In this document: piece after piece, positions 35,676-48,307 of the stretch
Position numbering within the stretch: the first letter of the stretch is position 1
Layout: each line of letters opens with the position of its first letter
Source: Lithospermum erythrorhizon
Taxonomy: Eukaryota > Streptophyta > Magnoliopsida > Boraginales > Boraginaceae
Assembly (NCBI GenBank): GCA_019722365.1
Contig: JADFUC010000709.1
Span: forward strand, 2,604,001 to 2,668,000
Direction of reading: 5' to 3'
Length of the DNA stretch: 64,000 nucleotides
The notes under the pieces: generated by a model
The model's input: the letters and a program-made list of their open reading frames with translations, nothing else
Databases searched by the model: none
Told to the model about the DNA's origin: nothing
Program-made: the position numbers and the translations under genes

Positions 35676-36100
35676 GAAAATTGTTGGAAAGTGATGGACT
35701 AAATGACTAATGAATGAGATCAACGGGGATGCGTGATCCCTCAAATTCTGCTACCCCTCTATGCATGTGGGTCCCCCCCCCCCCAACAAATGATCAATAA
35801 AGAATCATCAGTTACACATCTTCCTAAATCTTTTTTTGCATTTTATGTAATTGTGTTATTTTGTGTAAGTTTACAATTAATGAATTAATTTTATTTGAAA
35901 TAGTATCAATAGTGGTTATTCATATACTCGTGCCCCGACCTTTTGATCGGGTGAACGTTTTATTATTATGTTGTACTTAAATTTTATTTTATTATAAAGA
36001 TTATTGTTTTTGATCGGGTGAAACGTTTTACTACTATGGTAGTTAACTTTTTTTTTTTTTTTTAAATGTAAAGATTGGTGCTTCATGACTTTTTATATGT

Positions 36101-37160
36101 GGGTTTGGTGTTTGCAGGAGTAAGGATGGTTTGGTTTGTTCAACTGTAGTTAAAGGCTCAATCTTTAGGTAATTTCTGTTTTTTTTTTCTTTTTTTTGCT
36201 TCTGCTTGAATAATCTTATATGTATAAGATGAAAAAAAGTAGTTTGAATTGTTAAAGATGGGATTTTTATTCAATGGATCTTCCAGATTTGTGAGTTTTT
36301 ATGTTTTATTGAATGGTTAATGTTGAATCTGATTTCAGATTCTTTCGGTTTGCTAGTTTGATTTGATGATATGTTGGGATTTTTTTTTTTTGGGTTAATT
36401 TAGTTAATTTTGGTGTTTTAGTTATTGCTTTTGTAACTTTTCTTGGCATGTTTGTTATAGTTTTGGATTATTGGTAATCTGGAATGTAGATTGGCCGGCT
36501 TGATATTCAAATTCCCAGCCAGTTGTAGACTTGTAATTGTCGAACGCGTAATCTGTTTGTTGTGGATCATTGTGTGACCCTTTTAATCTATGTTGCATAG
36601 GCCAGCTTGGTAAGTGACTGTATCTATGTACTTACTTCCATTGTCTGAAGGAAGCCGAAGCCTCTTCGTTGTATTATGTTTTGGTTAATCTGTCTCTATG
36701 TTGATATGTTGTATTAATGCTTGAGTGATCTCAGAACTTTATCTGCCATCCTGCATGGTAATTTCGAAGAAAAAAGAACTGAGTTTTGACCAGTATTAGT
36801 CAATATGCCTAATTCCTTGGCATGCTCTATACATTTACCGATGCTTTCAATGTAGCTAGTAGTCTGATAGAATCATAGTCTGTATTAGATGTTTGAACTT
36901 CTGTAACATGGTTCTCCAGTTAATAGATAACGGATATTGTTTTTCTGTTTTTCATTTTGCAGATATATGTTTCTTAATTTCTATGTAGAATCATAGCCTG
37001 TTCATTTTCTAGATGTTGTTGTTAATTTCTATTCACCATGGTTCTTCTATGTATGTTTTTGGATTAACTCTTCGTCATCTTGTTCAGGGTGGGGTTTGGC
37101 TGTTCTCTTCAGCAATTTGGTCTATCTGAGTTCTGGTAAATAATATTGTTGCGGTGAATA
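36101..37160 (+). promoter_or_regulatory. Probable 5' UTR with introns of the RING ligase gene
   Basis: T-rich sequence ending in a good acceptor (TTTGCAG, 36111-36117) is followed by a short exon-like piece, 36118-36168, that ends in a donor (TTTAG/GTAATT). A further acceptor-like CAG lies at 37085-37087, 74 bases above the ATG. The T-rich, low-ATG composition over the whole kilobase resembles plant leader introns. No transcript evidence is available, so the exact leader exons are a guess. Confidence 0.35.
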
Positions 37161-39382
37161 ATGTTGAGAGGTAACAGCAAGAATACTACTGCCCCCGTTT
37201 TCCTCGAGGAGAACAATCTGCGGTATCCAACAAATGCATCAACCCAGCTGCAATTGCTTGGCAATTGTAAGTTTTTCACATCTGATTTTCATATAGGAGG
37301 AATTCATGTATGTGTATGGACTATTTGGGATACATGTATGGCTCGATGGACACTTAAAAAAACATAGTCATGCGCCCTGCTAAATTAGTGCTAATGAAAA
37401 TTAAGGTTCATTATTGATGCCGATCTGTCTTGTTATGTGTATCTGATATTGACATTGTTATGGTCATTGAATCAACTCTTCAAAAAGATCTAGTTAATTT
37501 TAGTTGTCTTCATGCTCTGAGAAATGGTTGTCAGGTTGTGGTTAAAATAAGATTGAAATCGTAAATCTGAATTGAGACCTCTTGGCCTATATCTTAGACC
37601 TTCCAATGACTTACACTCTCTTCTGTCCATACGAAGGTCACGACACACATGAAACGTCATTATAATGTCAATCTGTTGAAATTGATTCGTTGCTTCATGG
37701 TTCCTGCAAAGTCATTCACTTACTATACCATCACCCTAGCTATAAAATCAAGTCTTAATTTGGTTGAGTCGAGTCCATCGTACACTATTTGTTCTTGAGG
37801 TTTCTTGATGAAATGTAGTTTTATGTGCTTGTTTGGATCCCTGAGGAGGTCTAATAGGTAGTGATCATACAAATTTTTCTACATGTAAATAATAAACTTA
37901 TAACATATCATCCTAGTGTTGTGTCATGTGTGCGTATACTAGTTACCCTCTAATGCAGTCCTGAAACTTTTTACTGCAGTACCAGTTAAGTTCAACCTTG
38001 ATCCTGTAAATTATTTGGGGATTGAACATGGCACTGCTAGACCGCCTTCTAATAACCAAGGACGGGAGACTGAAGCCATTTCAAGGCAGCAAAAGCTCCC
38101 TATCTCCTTGAACCAGAATGTTTGCTTTGATGAAGCTGAACGCCCAGCTACCTTTCTGCGCCAGAATCCTGTCTCTACTGGTTTGCGGTTATCTTATGAT
38201 GATGATGAACATAACTCCTCATTAACTTCTGCTAGCGGAAGCATGTTTAAGCCACCATCAGCTGCCTTGTCTCTTAATGACAACATTAGAAAAGAGATGG
38301 TTCAGCAAAAAGAAGAATTTGAAAAGTATATCAAGACTCAGGTACAGTTGTTACTTTTACATTTTTATGCAAGTTATGTCGTCCTTAACATCCCTTGTTG
38401 CTGCACTTCTCCACCATTTTTTCATCGACAGTTCTGCATGATCTAGAGAATCTTTTTATACCAATCAAGTAAATATTAACGGAGGGAGTATTAGTTAAGT
38501 ATATTAAGAAACAAGGAGGTCTCGTTAAGAGGGATTTGAAGGGCTAGGTTATTAAGGTTCAGTTGTGCCCTCTTACTATACCAATCAAGCACACTCAAAA
38601 TCTCATCTCCTGGTTTCTTGATTTCTCTTTATGATGATGAATAAACTTCATCAAATCCAACCTCTTAAAATAAATTTCACTAGGAGTCTAGGACTGATGT
38701 AGCTGCCCATTAACTGATAATCAAGTATCGACATAGTATTTATGAAACTCTTGGGATATTATTTTCCAACTCATTATTTGTTTTGAATTTGATAAATGTG
38801 AATGCAAATGTATGTTCTTTTTGTAAATCAATTGCAATGCATTTGCAGGAAGAAATTCTTGCTAAAGGAGTGGCAGCCATTAGGCAGAGACAGATGGCTT
38901 CCTTTGTAAATGCTGTAGAGAGAAGCATGGATAAGAAGTTACGCGAGAAGGATTTTGAGTTGGAGAACATTAACCGGAAAAACCAGGAACTGATAGAAAG
39001 AGTGAAGCAGATTGCTACAGAAGCCCATAATTGGTGCAATCGAGCTAAATACAACGAGTCGGTGGTCAACAAGCTGAAGAATAATCTTCAACAGCAAATG
39101 CTGGGTGCTGACCATGTAAAAGAAGGTTTTGGAGACAACGAGATTGATGATGCTGATTCCGCCACTGATCCACAAAATCACCTTAGCACCCCTGGCCGGT
39201 CTTTCAAGACTACTCCAGTCGGTACTGGAATACTTTGCCGTGCTTGCAGAGTAAAGGAGGTATCGTTCTTGTTGATGCCTTGTAGACACCTATGTCTGTG
39301 TAAAGATTGTGACGCCTTTGTCAATGTATGTCCTGTATGCCAATTGTTCAAAAGTAGCAGTATCCAGGTCTACTTGTGTTGA
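37161..39382 (+). CDS. BOI/SBP1-type RING E3 ubiquitin ligase
   Basis: A cytosolic or nuclear E3 ligase of the S-ribonuclease-binding protein / BOI family; members ubiquitinate partners such as S-RNases, MYB factors or DELLA-associated complexes and limit cell death. Three coding exons join in frame: 37161-37266, 37980-38341 and 38849-39382, giving 333 aa, the usual length. The N-terminal part shows family blocks (LQLLGN / LPV..DPVNYLG in exons 1-2, then RQQKLPISLN, VSTGLRLSYDDDE and NSSLTSASGS). Exon 3 carries the conserved coiled coil (about residues 157-245; AAIRQRQMASF, LREKDFELENINRKNQEL, YNESVVN) and a C-terminal RING with Cys and His ligands between residues 286 and 320 (CRAC, MPCRHLCLCKDC, CPVC). 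The end IQVYLC corresponds to the usual QVYLS/YMS end. All zinc ligands are present. A large foldback repeat begins about 100 bases after the stop codon. Which Arabidopsis member it matches best cannot be told by eye. Confidence 0.95.
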
Positions 39383-39479
39383 GTATATTTATCATATGAA
39401 AATCTATGCAAATAACATACATTTTTCGTGTATTGAAACAATACTCCATATATGAATATTTGTGGGTTCTTTGGATGCC

Positions 39480-40520
39480 CCATATTTTCGGGTCCATGTT
39501 TTTCGGCGCGTTTAAACCTTGAATCATATTTTAGGGTACTTTTAAATGGCGGAATGAAAATATTTTAGCTGTTCGGCCGATATTACCGGCCCCGTTTAGC
39601 TTGAGCCATATTTTTCGAGGCGTTTCGACTTCGGACCATATTTTTCGGCCCGTTTCGAACCCGAGTCCATATTTGGCGGCCGGTTTGACCGAGCAGTTAC
39701 GCCCGTTTCGATTAGGAACCATATTTTCGGATAGTTTAAACCTTGAGGCCCATATTTTCGATTAGGGAACTTCCGACCGAGACCATATTTTTAAGCCCGA
39801 TTTGTCCACTTTGGATGATATTTTTTGGGCCGTTTAAGCCCCGAGCACTATTTAAAAGCTACCATTCGACCAGGCCATATTTTATTACGTTTCGACCGCG
39901 AGACCATATTTGAGGCTGTTTCGGCCCCACTCCGTTGAAAATATGGTCCCAGTCAGCTGGTAAAAATATGGTCGGGTCGAATCGGGCAAAAACAGTCGGG
40001 GGAGTGAAGCTTAGGCAGCTCTTGTGTCAGGCAATCATATGGTTCACGGTCGAAAGGCGAAAATATGGTCGAAGTCGAAGCAGTATATAGTTCCGGGAGA
40101 GAAAGCGTCTTAGAAAACATGGTCGAGTAGTCGGCAATTTGAAAATATGGTCAGGGAAAGCAGGGCTACAAATATAGTCACGAGAGTCGGAATATATGGT
40201 GAGAATTCGAATTCGGGAGAAATATATGGTGGGAGGCAAATTTGAAAACATAGTTCAGGGAAATATGAGTGAAAATGTGATCTATGGTCGAGAAACGTGG
40301 CGAAAATATGAGGTCGGGGGGTAAAACGGAGGCGAAAATATGGTGGGGGGTCGAAATTGGCCAAAAATATGGTCGGTAGGCAGGTAGAAATATGAATTCG
40401 AGGTTGAAACGGTGCTGATATAATAGTCTGCCAGAATTGAAATAAGGCGAAAAATATGGCCGGTGTCGAATTGGAGCCCGATCAATTTGGGCGAAAATAT
40501 GGTTGGCAAGGCCTTTGAAT
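39480..40520. repeat. Giant foldback made of two inverted arrays of a 30-bp unit
   Basis: From 39480 to about 39935 a unit of about 30 bp, consensus near ACCATATTTTTCGGCCCGTT followed by TCGAACC-GAG, is repeated about 16 times (for example cores at 39494, 39605, 39634, 39666, 39718, 39749, 39781, 39815, 39874 and 39903). From about 39936 to 40520 the reverse complement of the same unit (GAAAATATGGTC core) is repeated about 19 times (for example 39937, 39961, 40059, 40141, 40297, 40333, 40363, 40451 and 40493). The switch of orientation falls at about 39935. Individual units are 70-90 percent alike by eye, with length differences. There is no coding content. The layout, long inverted repeats built of short tandem subrepeats, resembles plant Foldback-type elements, but no terminal transposase or target duplication is visible. 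Confidence 0.85.
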
Positions 40521-41746
40521 TTGATAGTCGAGATTAAGGGCTGGTTATTAATTTTAGAGTTAGCCATCGCATATATAATGTCTGAGGGGTGGGTTAGCGG
40601 TTATAAAGTGAAGTCGAGTCAATGTATTTATTTATTTTATCGCTTTTGATAAATTGCATAATTTTAAAACTTTACGTGGTGTAGCAAGCGCAACGTGATA
40701 AATTAACCCCGTAAGCTATGCTTGTAAAATATTCTTCTGTGTCTCTTTCGTAATTATTAGAAAAAACAAAGAGGTTGTTTAAATGACCATACATCTGTGT
40801 TTTCTTCATGGTAACTTTTTTCCATCTTATTTCTTTTAGGTTTTTTTTTAAATTTCATAATTTTATTATAAAATAATAAAATAATTTGCAATGTAAAAGC
40901 TTCATATAAGCTAGTAGGGATAAAATAGAGAGTTCATTCATGAAAGTTGCAATCCTTAAATATTGGTAAAAAAACAAATCTCCAATTTAATTTGAAATAG
41001 AAAAAGTATCATTCTTGTAAATTAATAAGCAATTACATATGAGTTTTGGTAAATAACCCATGAAATATAATTTGGAAAGATAATCATTATAGAAAGTAAA
41101 ATTCCGTTTTGTTAAAAATTGTCGATAAATAATATCCTCCGTTCGCTCTTGTAAAGCGGCGCTGCTTTAGCGAAAGAACAAAGTACCCTAAAAGCGTGAA
41201 AAATGAAAACTCGGTTGTGATGATCCGATTAATGTCCTCTACAAAATATTAGTGATCGAAAATGATGTAAGTCAGATGAATGAAATTTTTAGGGGATGAT
41301 TTTTAGTCTTTATATATTTATTTATCTTTATATATAATGTGCGAGGAATTGGATTAATGATTCTGCAAACTGGCTTTGAATTAATGTATTTCTTACTTTT
41401 ACCCTCTGAAATTTTTATTTCTTTAATTTTAAACTTGTGTTCTTACGTAGATGTAAGCATGCTGTGATAAATTATCGTAAAGCTATACTATAAAATATTA
41501 TCTAACTACGTATCTCCATAATTATCAATGAAAAATAAAAAGTTGTTTTCGATCATACATAACATTTTTCTTCGTGATAACTTTTTAAATGCCCCATTTG
41601 CTTTTAGATTTTTTTAAATTTATTTATTTTTATCGTTATAATTTTTATTATAAAAATAATACCATGTTCTGAGGTAGTCCTAACCAACACTGAATCATGA
41701 TTTACAAACACCTATTTGTGTTTACTCATATTCCTATATGTTCCCA
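40521..41746. other. Spacer with a diverged direct repeat
   Basis: Two segments of about 290-350 bp, at about 40600-40890 and about 41316-41670, are diverged direct copies: both have the order TTACGT-G, GTGATAAATTA, TAAGCTAT or TAAAGCTAT, TAAAATATT, a CATACAT block, TTTCTTC-TG-TAAC, CTTTTAG and then a T-rich stretch and ATTTTATTATAAAA. No protein is recognised. The pair could be the remains of terminal repeats of an element. Confidence 0.45.
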
Positions 41747-43034
41747 TATTTATAGCCCCTCATAAGTCACATATCATACATTCATATGTCCCCATGTATT
41801 TTTCTTCCATTTAATTTGCGTCTTTCTTAAGCTCTCTCTATCTAACACAAAGGTAAATCTTTTCTCCTTTAATTTCATATTTTCATATTATATATACATA
41901 TATTATTATGTATTTATTTTTCTTAATTTTTCATATTATTCTTGATAATATAAATATTAAATATCATGATCTCATTACTAAATTACAATCTTAAGGTGTT
42001 TTTTTGTATAAATTACAATCTTGATAAATGAAATAATACCATGTTATAAATATTAATAGATCATACGGAGTATGATTTTCATAATATTATCTAAGTTGAT
42101 TAAGATCTAGTTGTTTCTTTGTCATTTAGTTACATAGATTTAGGTCCCGTGCCCTGTCATTTTTAAACTATCGTTTTTAGGGGTGCCATTGTTCGGTATT
42201 CATTTCGAAAATTAGAGCTTTAAAATTGGTCAAATCTTGCAGTTCGATAAAGGTGTCTATATGTTGAGTTAAATCAGGCTACGTTAACAACGGCCTATTC
42301 CTTTTAATCCTGGCCTCGTTTTAGGGGTTCGTAACCAGTCGAAAATTCGACTATATACTTGATTCGATAAAAGGTGTCTGCTACCGAATAACCCGACTCG
42401 TTAACAGATTCATTTTAATGGAGACAGATGTTTGCAAAATCATTGATCTGATACCTGCATTGCAGTTTTGCTCAAAAGTTTTCATTTTTTCACTAGATCA
42501 GATTTCAGCAGCCATTAACTAAACCGAGTTATGTGGTTTTCCGATAATGATGTAGGCAAGAATTTTAATATTACGATGTCGTAAAATTATTGACGATGTG
42601 CAGTAAAAATTTCTAACAAAAATAAAAAAAATTCAAATCTTTGTGGTTGCCATGGCAACCATGACACACCCCTAGCTCCGACTATATGCCGAGGCTTGAT
42701 TAAGGATGACTCGAGAATGTGTAAATTGAAATGTTGGGTTGAATCACTCATCATAAAGATGTTTAATATCACATAAATCATCAATTATCTCTGAGACTTT
42801 TAAAATATGAAGGCATCATAGGATGGTCAGCAAGGTGCATAATGCCATACCATATAACAAATATATATGTATAGTGTTAATTTACTTACATTTAGTACTA
42901 ATAGTCTGATATTTCAATTTGTATGCGTACAATGATCGGCAAGTGTTAAAGAATAACTATAGGTGCCCATGTATGTGTTTTATTTGTTTACTGTTGGATG
43001 CTAATGATGTGCATTGATGTTGATGGGGAAACAG
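41747..43034 (+). promoter_or_regulatory. Promoter, leader exon and 5' UTR intron of ARF1
   Basis: TATTTATA at 41747-41754 is followed by a pyrimidine-rich leader (CTCTCTCTATCTAACACAAAG) ending in AG/GTAAAT at 41852/41853. An acceptor AACAG at 43030-43034 lies 32 bases before the ATG at 43067. This gives a leader exon of about 41780-41852, an intron of about 1.18 kb and a second leader piece 43035-43066. A 5' UTR intron is common in plant ARF genes. Only the splice signals are seen, so the exact start of transcription is inferred. Confidence 0.5.
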
Positions 43035-43057
43035 GTTTGGGTTTGTTTATCAAGTAA

Positions 43058-44956
<1,899 letters not shown>

Positions 44957-47491
44957 AGTAATAATACTGAGGAAGTTGTGCGACGTATTTGGATGCAGAC
45001 TGGTTTTATCTAGTCCTTTGTTTTCTTGATTAGGATTCCTATACAAACATGTCTATGTACCAGACTAGCTACTTGCATTTATAAAGTTGTTTATGTGTTT
45101 AGCTTTGGATTTATGATATAATTCTTGAAGTCTGTAAAATGCAATGCCCTACCTATTTTTACTTTTTAATTCTTGTTTATCTGGAAGAGTCTTGCCGGCC
45201 TTCGCGTTGAATATTGAATACTATTGATATTGTACACTTAGTACAACATTACATCATCAACATATCTCAATCTTTTAATTGTGAGGCTTATTTGATACAA
45301 AGCGGAATTGGGGTCTACCACAATAGTAGGAGCAAGTTGAAGAAATGTGGCAAACCCCTCCCTCCTTTAAGTGGGGTCGATTAAGTCTTATGTTAAACTT
45401 GCAAACTCTTAGATATTATGATATATTATTTATATTATATATAAAGAAAATAGGTGTAGTTGGATTGTTTGAACCCCGTGAGTTTTTTAAATTTAATCAT
45501 ACTTAAGCCCATGAATAATGACATTAATATGAGGACATAATAGTAATTTATGCTTCCATATATCCATGTGTACTAAATAAATTCTCAACCCTTTGCCATG
45601 AATTCTTTCACTTGCTTGGCGTTCGTTATCCATGCTTTCTTTCATAATTCATATTGATCAGTTACAATTGAAAATCAAGTACTCCTTTAACCAAGTTTTA
45701 AGTTGTAGGATGTGCATCATATTGTTGTTTTAGATGTTTCTTGAGAAGGTCAAGCAACCTTATTAAGAATGTAGTAAAGGTCAGGTAACCTTATATTGTT
45801 TGATGTCAAAGGTCAGGTAACCTTGTTAAGAATGTAGTAAAGTCATTATTTTTATTTATTATTTTTTGATATATTGAAATTTTGTTGATAGTTTAGTTGG
45901 GTGAAAGTGATGTGTGATTTTTACATATAAACTAAATAAAATTTACCAATTAAATTAATCCATAATCACGATGTAATGTGATAAATGCCAAGTTCATACT
46001 TGAAATTATTCAAAATTACAAGTTGGCAGTCATGGTGATATTTTTGGTTTGATCGATTTTATATAAATGTAATTATGTACACGCGTGTGTATGATTGCTA
46101 GTAAAAACTTAATTAAATTATATACTCGGTACATTTTATTTACTTACATATAAGAGTAAATACGATAAACTAAAAGACCATAATTTTATGCAAAATCGTA
46201 TCACAATATAATCTTCAGATCTAACACTTTCTTATGGCATTATCCGCCATTATACATTTTCAAAAAGAGGCTTTCTTAGCGATATTAACGCGGCTAATTT
46301 TAATTAGTCGATTCACGTATGCTCGATTATATTAATTTTTACCATCGAACAATGGCGCCGAGCTCTTCTATTAAAAAGGGGTCCCAAGACACAAAAAACG
46401 CCTAATTGTCGTACTATAAACAAATGTATGAATGTATGATAGTCCATTTCAGTGAAAGATGATAAGTTGCTTTTGCAGGTTGCATTGAAGTTTATTACTA
46501 CCTTTGAGTGGCAATGAGGAGGGCAAATGTGGTACTTGGCCATGTAATTAGAAAACAAACACTTGTTTTGCCAAAAGCTGCCAAATGTTGCTGAGGACTC
46601 TCGTGAACTCTGACCAAACTCTTCAACAATAGTTTGATATATGGGACCATGACCATTGTAGATGACCCTTGATGGAACCACTCCTAAACAAAGCAATTTT
46701 CATTGACCCAAGAAGGAGACTAGACGTCAATGTAGAATGAGAGAAACTTGGAGGACTTGTATGTAGTACTCAGCAGCCACTCACTTTTACAAAAGGAGTT
46801 TGCCATTTTCATGATTAGTGCCGGGTTTGGGGAGACATCTTAGTAACGAGTCGGGGCCAATACCGAGTTTTTTGAAAAAAAAGTGTTATATTAACAAAAA
46901 ACGTTGATCATTTCGGCGAAGGCTATCTGAGGTATGGCCCTCGATGTGGATGATTCGATTAGATTAGTTTAAAACATTTGGAATTTCTTGGTTGATTGGT
47001 CGACGATTATCGCTAAGTTGGCCACGTAAAAACATCAAACTTTGGTTTCCTTTACTAATGTCATAGACATTGTAAGTACGTAATTAATTTTGAGTGCCTT
47101 ATTAGAATCGGACTTTTCTATCTTCTTTTAACACCCTAAATTTATATGATTGCAGTAATTTTAATTATTGTAGACAAGTTCCATGGACCATTGGATTAGT
47201 TGTAATTGACATTATTCAATGTTTCATCTCTAGAAAAAAAGAATCACATTTTTTATGGGACGACAAGAATTAGATGATTAGATACTTGATTAGAATAAGA
47301 CCATACACTCTTATACACATTTTATTAGCATCATTCATCTTGTAGACTAAGCTCATCTTGTATTATCATCACACAAAAATTATAACCCAACTCAAAGAAT
47401 ATTGTAATTAATATCATGATTTGTTCTTGACAACTATCATAATACTCCGTATTACCTAAACATACACAATAATTTTTATCACTACATTTTC
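44957..47491. other. Intergenic region between ARF1 and the DUF1645 gene
   Basis: The first 200-300 bases are the ARF1 3' UTR. At 45745-45835 a unit containing AAGGTCA(A/G)G-AACCTTATTAAGAATGTAGT is repeated (45748 and 45804). At 46313-46696 there is a 127-codon minus-strand frame with several Cys and His residues (KYHICPPHCHSK) that I do not recognise; it begins with an ATG but has no family match that I know and could be fortuitous. The rest is AT-rich and featureless. Confidence 0.4.
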
Positions 47492-48307
47492 TCAAAAGGG
47501 GTGAACATTTTTGCTCATACCACCACTAACATTAGTAAAAAAGCCAAACACCTCAGGCCTATAAGGCAAGTATGATTTCCTTTTATCATTTTCCTTAGCC
47601 TTAATCTTCAAATAAACCTCATGAGCCGAAAACGACGTCGTTTTATTCTTCCCATTTTTCTTCACTTTTTCCTCCTCCTTTTTCTTAACAAACGACGTCG
47701 TCTGGTGACTAGACGACGTCGTTTGATGATTATTATTCAAGAAAACAAAAGCATCTCTTCCATCACTATTACTCCTATGTAGAAAATCCTTAAACCTCCA
47801 TAGCTTCGAAAAACCGGTTGAGTTACTCTTCTTACACCCTTCGGGTTGCTGGGCCATTTCTCGGGTTATCGGGTATGTATTCATCGAAAATCCAGGTGTC
47901 TTGGACACCTCATGACATGGTCCAAAAGTGACGTCATGTGCATGTGATGCTGACGTGTCACTTTTCATTTCAACGAATACTTTCTTGACATGTGGATTTA
48001 TTGGAAAATGTTCAGAAAAGTCACTTTCTTGTAGAAGTAAATCTCGGTTGAAGAGGGGGTAGATTGGCTTGATTTGACCATTGACAAATGCATCTTCTGC
48101 TGAAATTGGTGAAGTGTTTGCTCCATCACAGAGAAAGGAGAATTCTTCTCCTTCTTTTTCTTCTCCTTCTTCTTTTTTATGATACAAATCTTGATCTTGA
48201 AAAATGGCTTTTTGGGTGTCTTTGAATTTCTTTATTTGTTGTGAAATTTCATGGTTTTCAGCCATTTGATGATCATCATCAGTAGAGAGTTGAGAACTTG
48301 CTTGCAT
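47492..48307 (-). CDS. DUF1645 family protein
   Basis: An intronless gene of 271 aa with the layout of plant DUF1645 proteins: an acidic N-terminal half with a short conserved block (EEGEEFSFLC), then PIYPLFNRDLL near residue 82, then the basic C-terminal block LWRFKDFLHRSNSDGRDAFVFL, and at the very end RKSYLPYRPEVFGFFTNVSGGM and NVHPF. The molecular function is unknown. Rice and Arabidopsis relatives have been linked to stress tolerance and organ or grain size, and nuclear localisation has been reported, so a regulatory role is possible. The start is the first ATG; a TATA-like ATTTATATA (48477-48469) lies about 165 bases upstream. Low-complexity Asn, His, Lys and Glu runs lie between the blocks. 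The coding sequence contains three copies of ACGACGTCGT, described separately. There are no broken motifs. Confidence 0.9.
   Translation of the reverse strand: MQASSQLSTDDDHQMAENHEISQQIKKFKDTQKAIFQDQDLYHKKEEGEEKEGEEFSFLCDGANTSPISAEDAFVNGQIKPIYPLFNRDLLLQESDFSEHFPINPHVKKVFVEMKSDTSASHAHDVTFGPCHEVSKTPGFSMNTYPITREMAQQPEGCKKSNSTGFSKLWRFKDFLHRSNSDGRDAFVFLNNNHQTTSSSHQTTSFVKKKEEEKVKKNGKNKTTSFSAHEVYLKIKAKENDKRKSYLPYRPEVFGFFTNVSGGMSKNVHPF
47629..47724. repeat. Three palindromic ACGACGTCGT motifs inside the DUF1645 gene
   Basis: A perfect 16-bp palindrome AAAACGACGTCGTTTT lies at 47629-47644. A second pair forms a perfect 14-bp inverted repeat, AAACGACGTCGTCT at 47690-47703 and its reverse complement at 47711-47724, separated by 7 bases. 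In the coding frame these three copies give the repeated peptide TTS (KTTSF, HQTTSSSHQTTSF). GACGTC is the core bound by many plant bZIP proteins. Confidence 0.75.

Larger units (their letters stand above)
25761..36100. other. Gene-poor intergenic region
   Basis: About 10 kb without a recognised protein gene. GC-rich islands that contrast with the surroundings lie at about 26515-26700 and 32095-32215; neither gave a recognisable translation. At 30560-30800 a segment of about 120 bp is loosely duplicated (GCATGCATG..CCTTAATCAATT and GCATGATGC..CCTTGATCAATT). A block at about 31130-31420 looks less random than its neighbours but is not recognised. About 125 bp are repeated directly at 34425-34545 and 35175-35300. 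A run of 12 C is at 35773-35784. An 88-codon frame at 28038-28304 (+) looks fortuitous. Confidence 0.4.

Noticed and set aside
38457..38589. TATACCAATCAAG repeated 120 bp apart in intron 2 of the RING gene, with a Stowaway-like CGGAGGGAGTA between
   Set aside because: Only one Stowaway-like end is present and the 13-bp repeat is far longer than a TA target duplication, so no element can be supported.
39480..40520. CRISPR-like array
   Set aside because: Units are contiguous and degenerate, there are no constant repeats with unique spacers, the orientation inverts in the middle, and the genome is a plant nuclear one.
40027..40567. Four overlapping minus-strand open frames rich in PPYF, DHIF and PRPHIF repeats
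   Set aside because: They arise from the 30-bp repeat units of the foldback, whose period of about 30 bases is close to a multiple of three; no start context, no domain and several frames are open at once.
46313..46696. 127-codon minus-strand frame with Cys/His pairs
   Set aside because: No recognisable family, no nearby promoter or splice signals, and base composition like the surrounding intergenic DNA; kept only as a remark in the gap entry.
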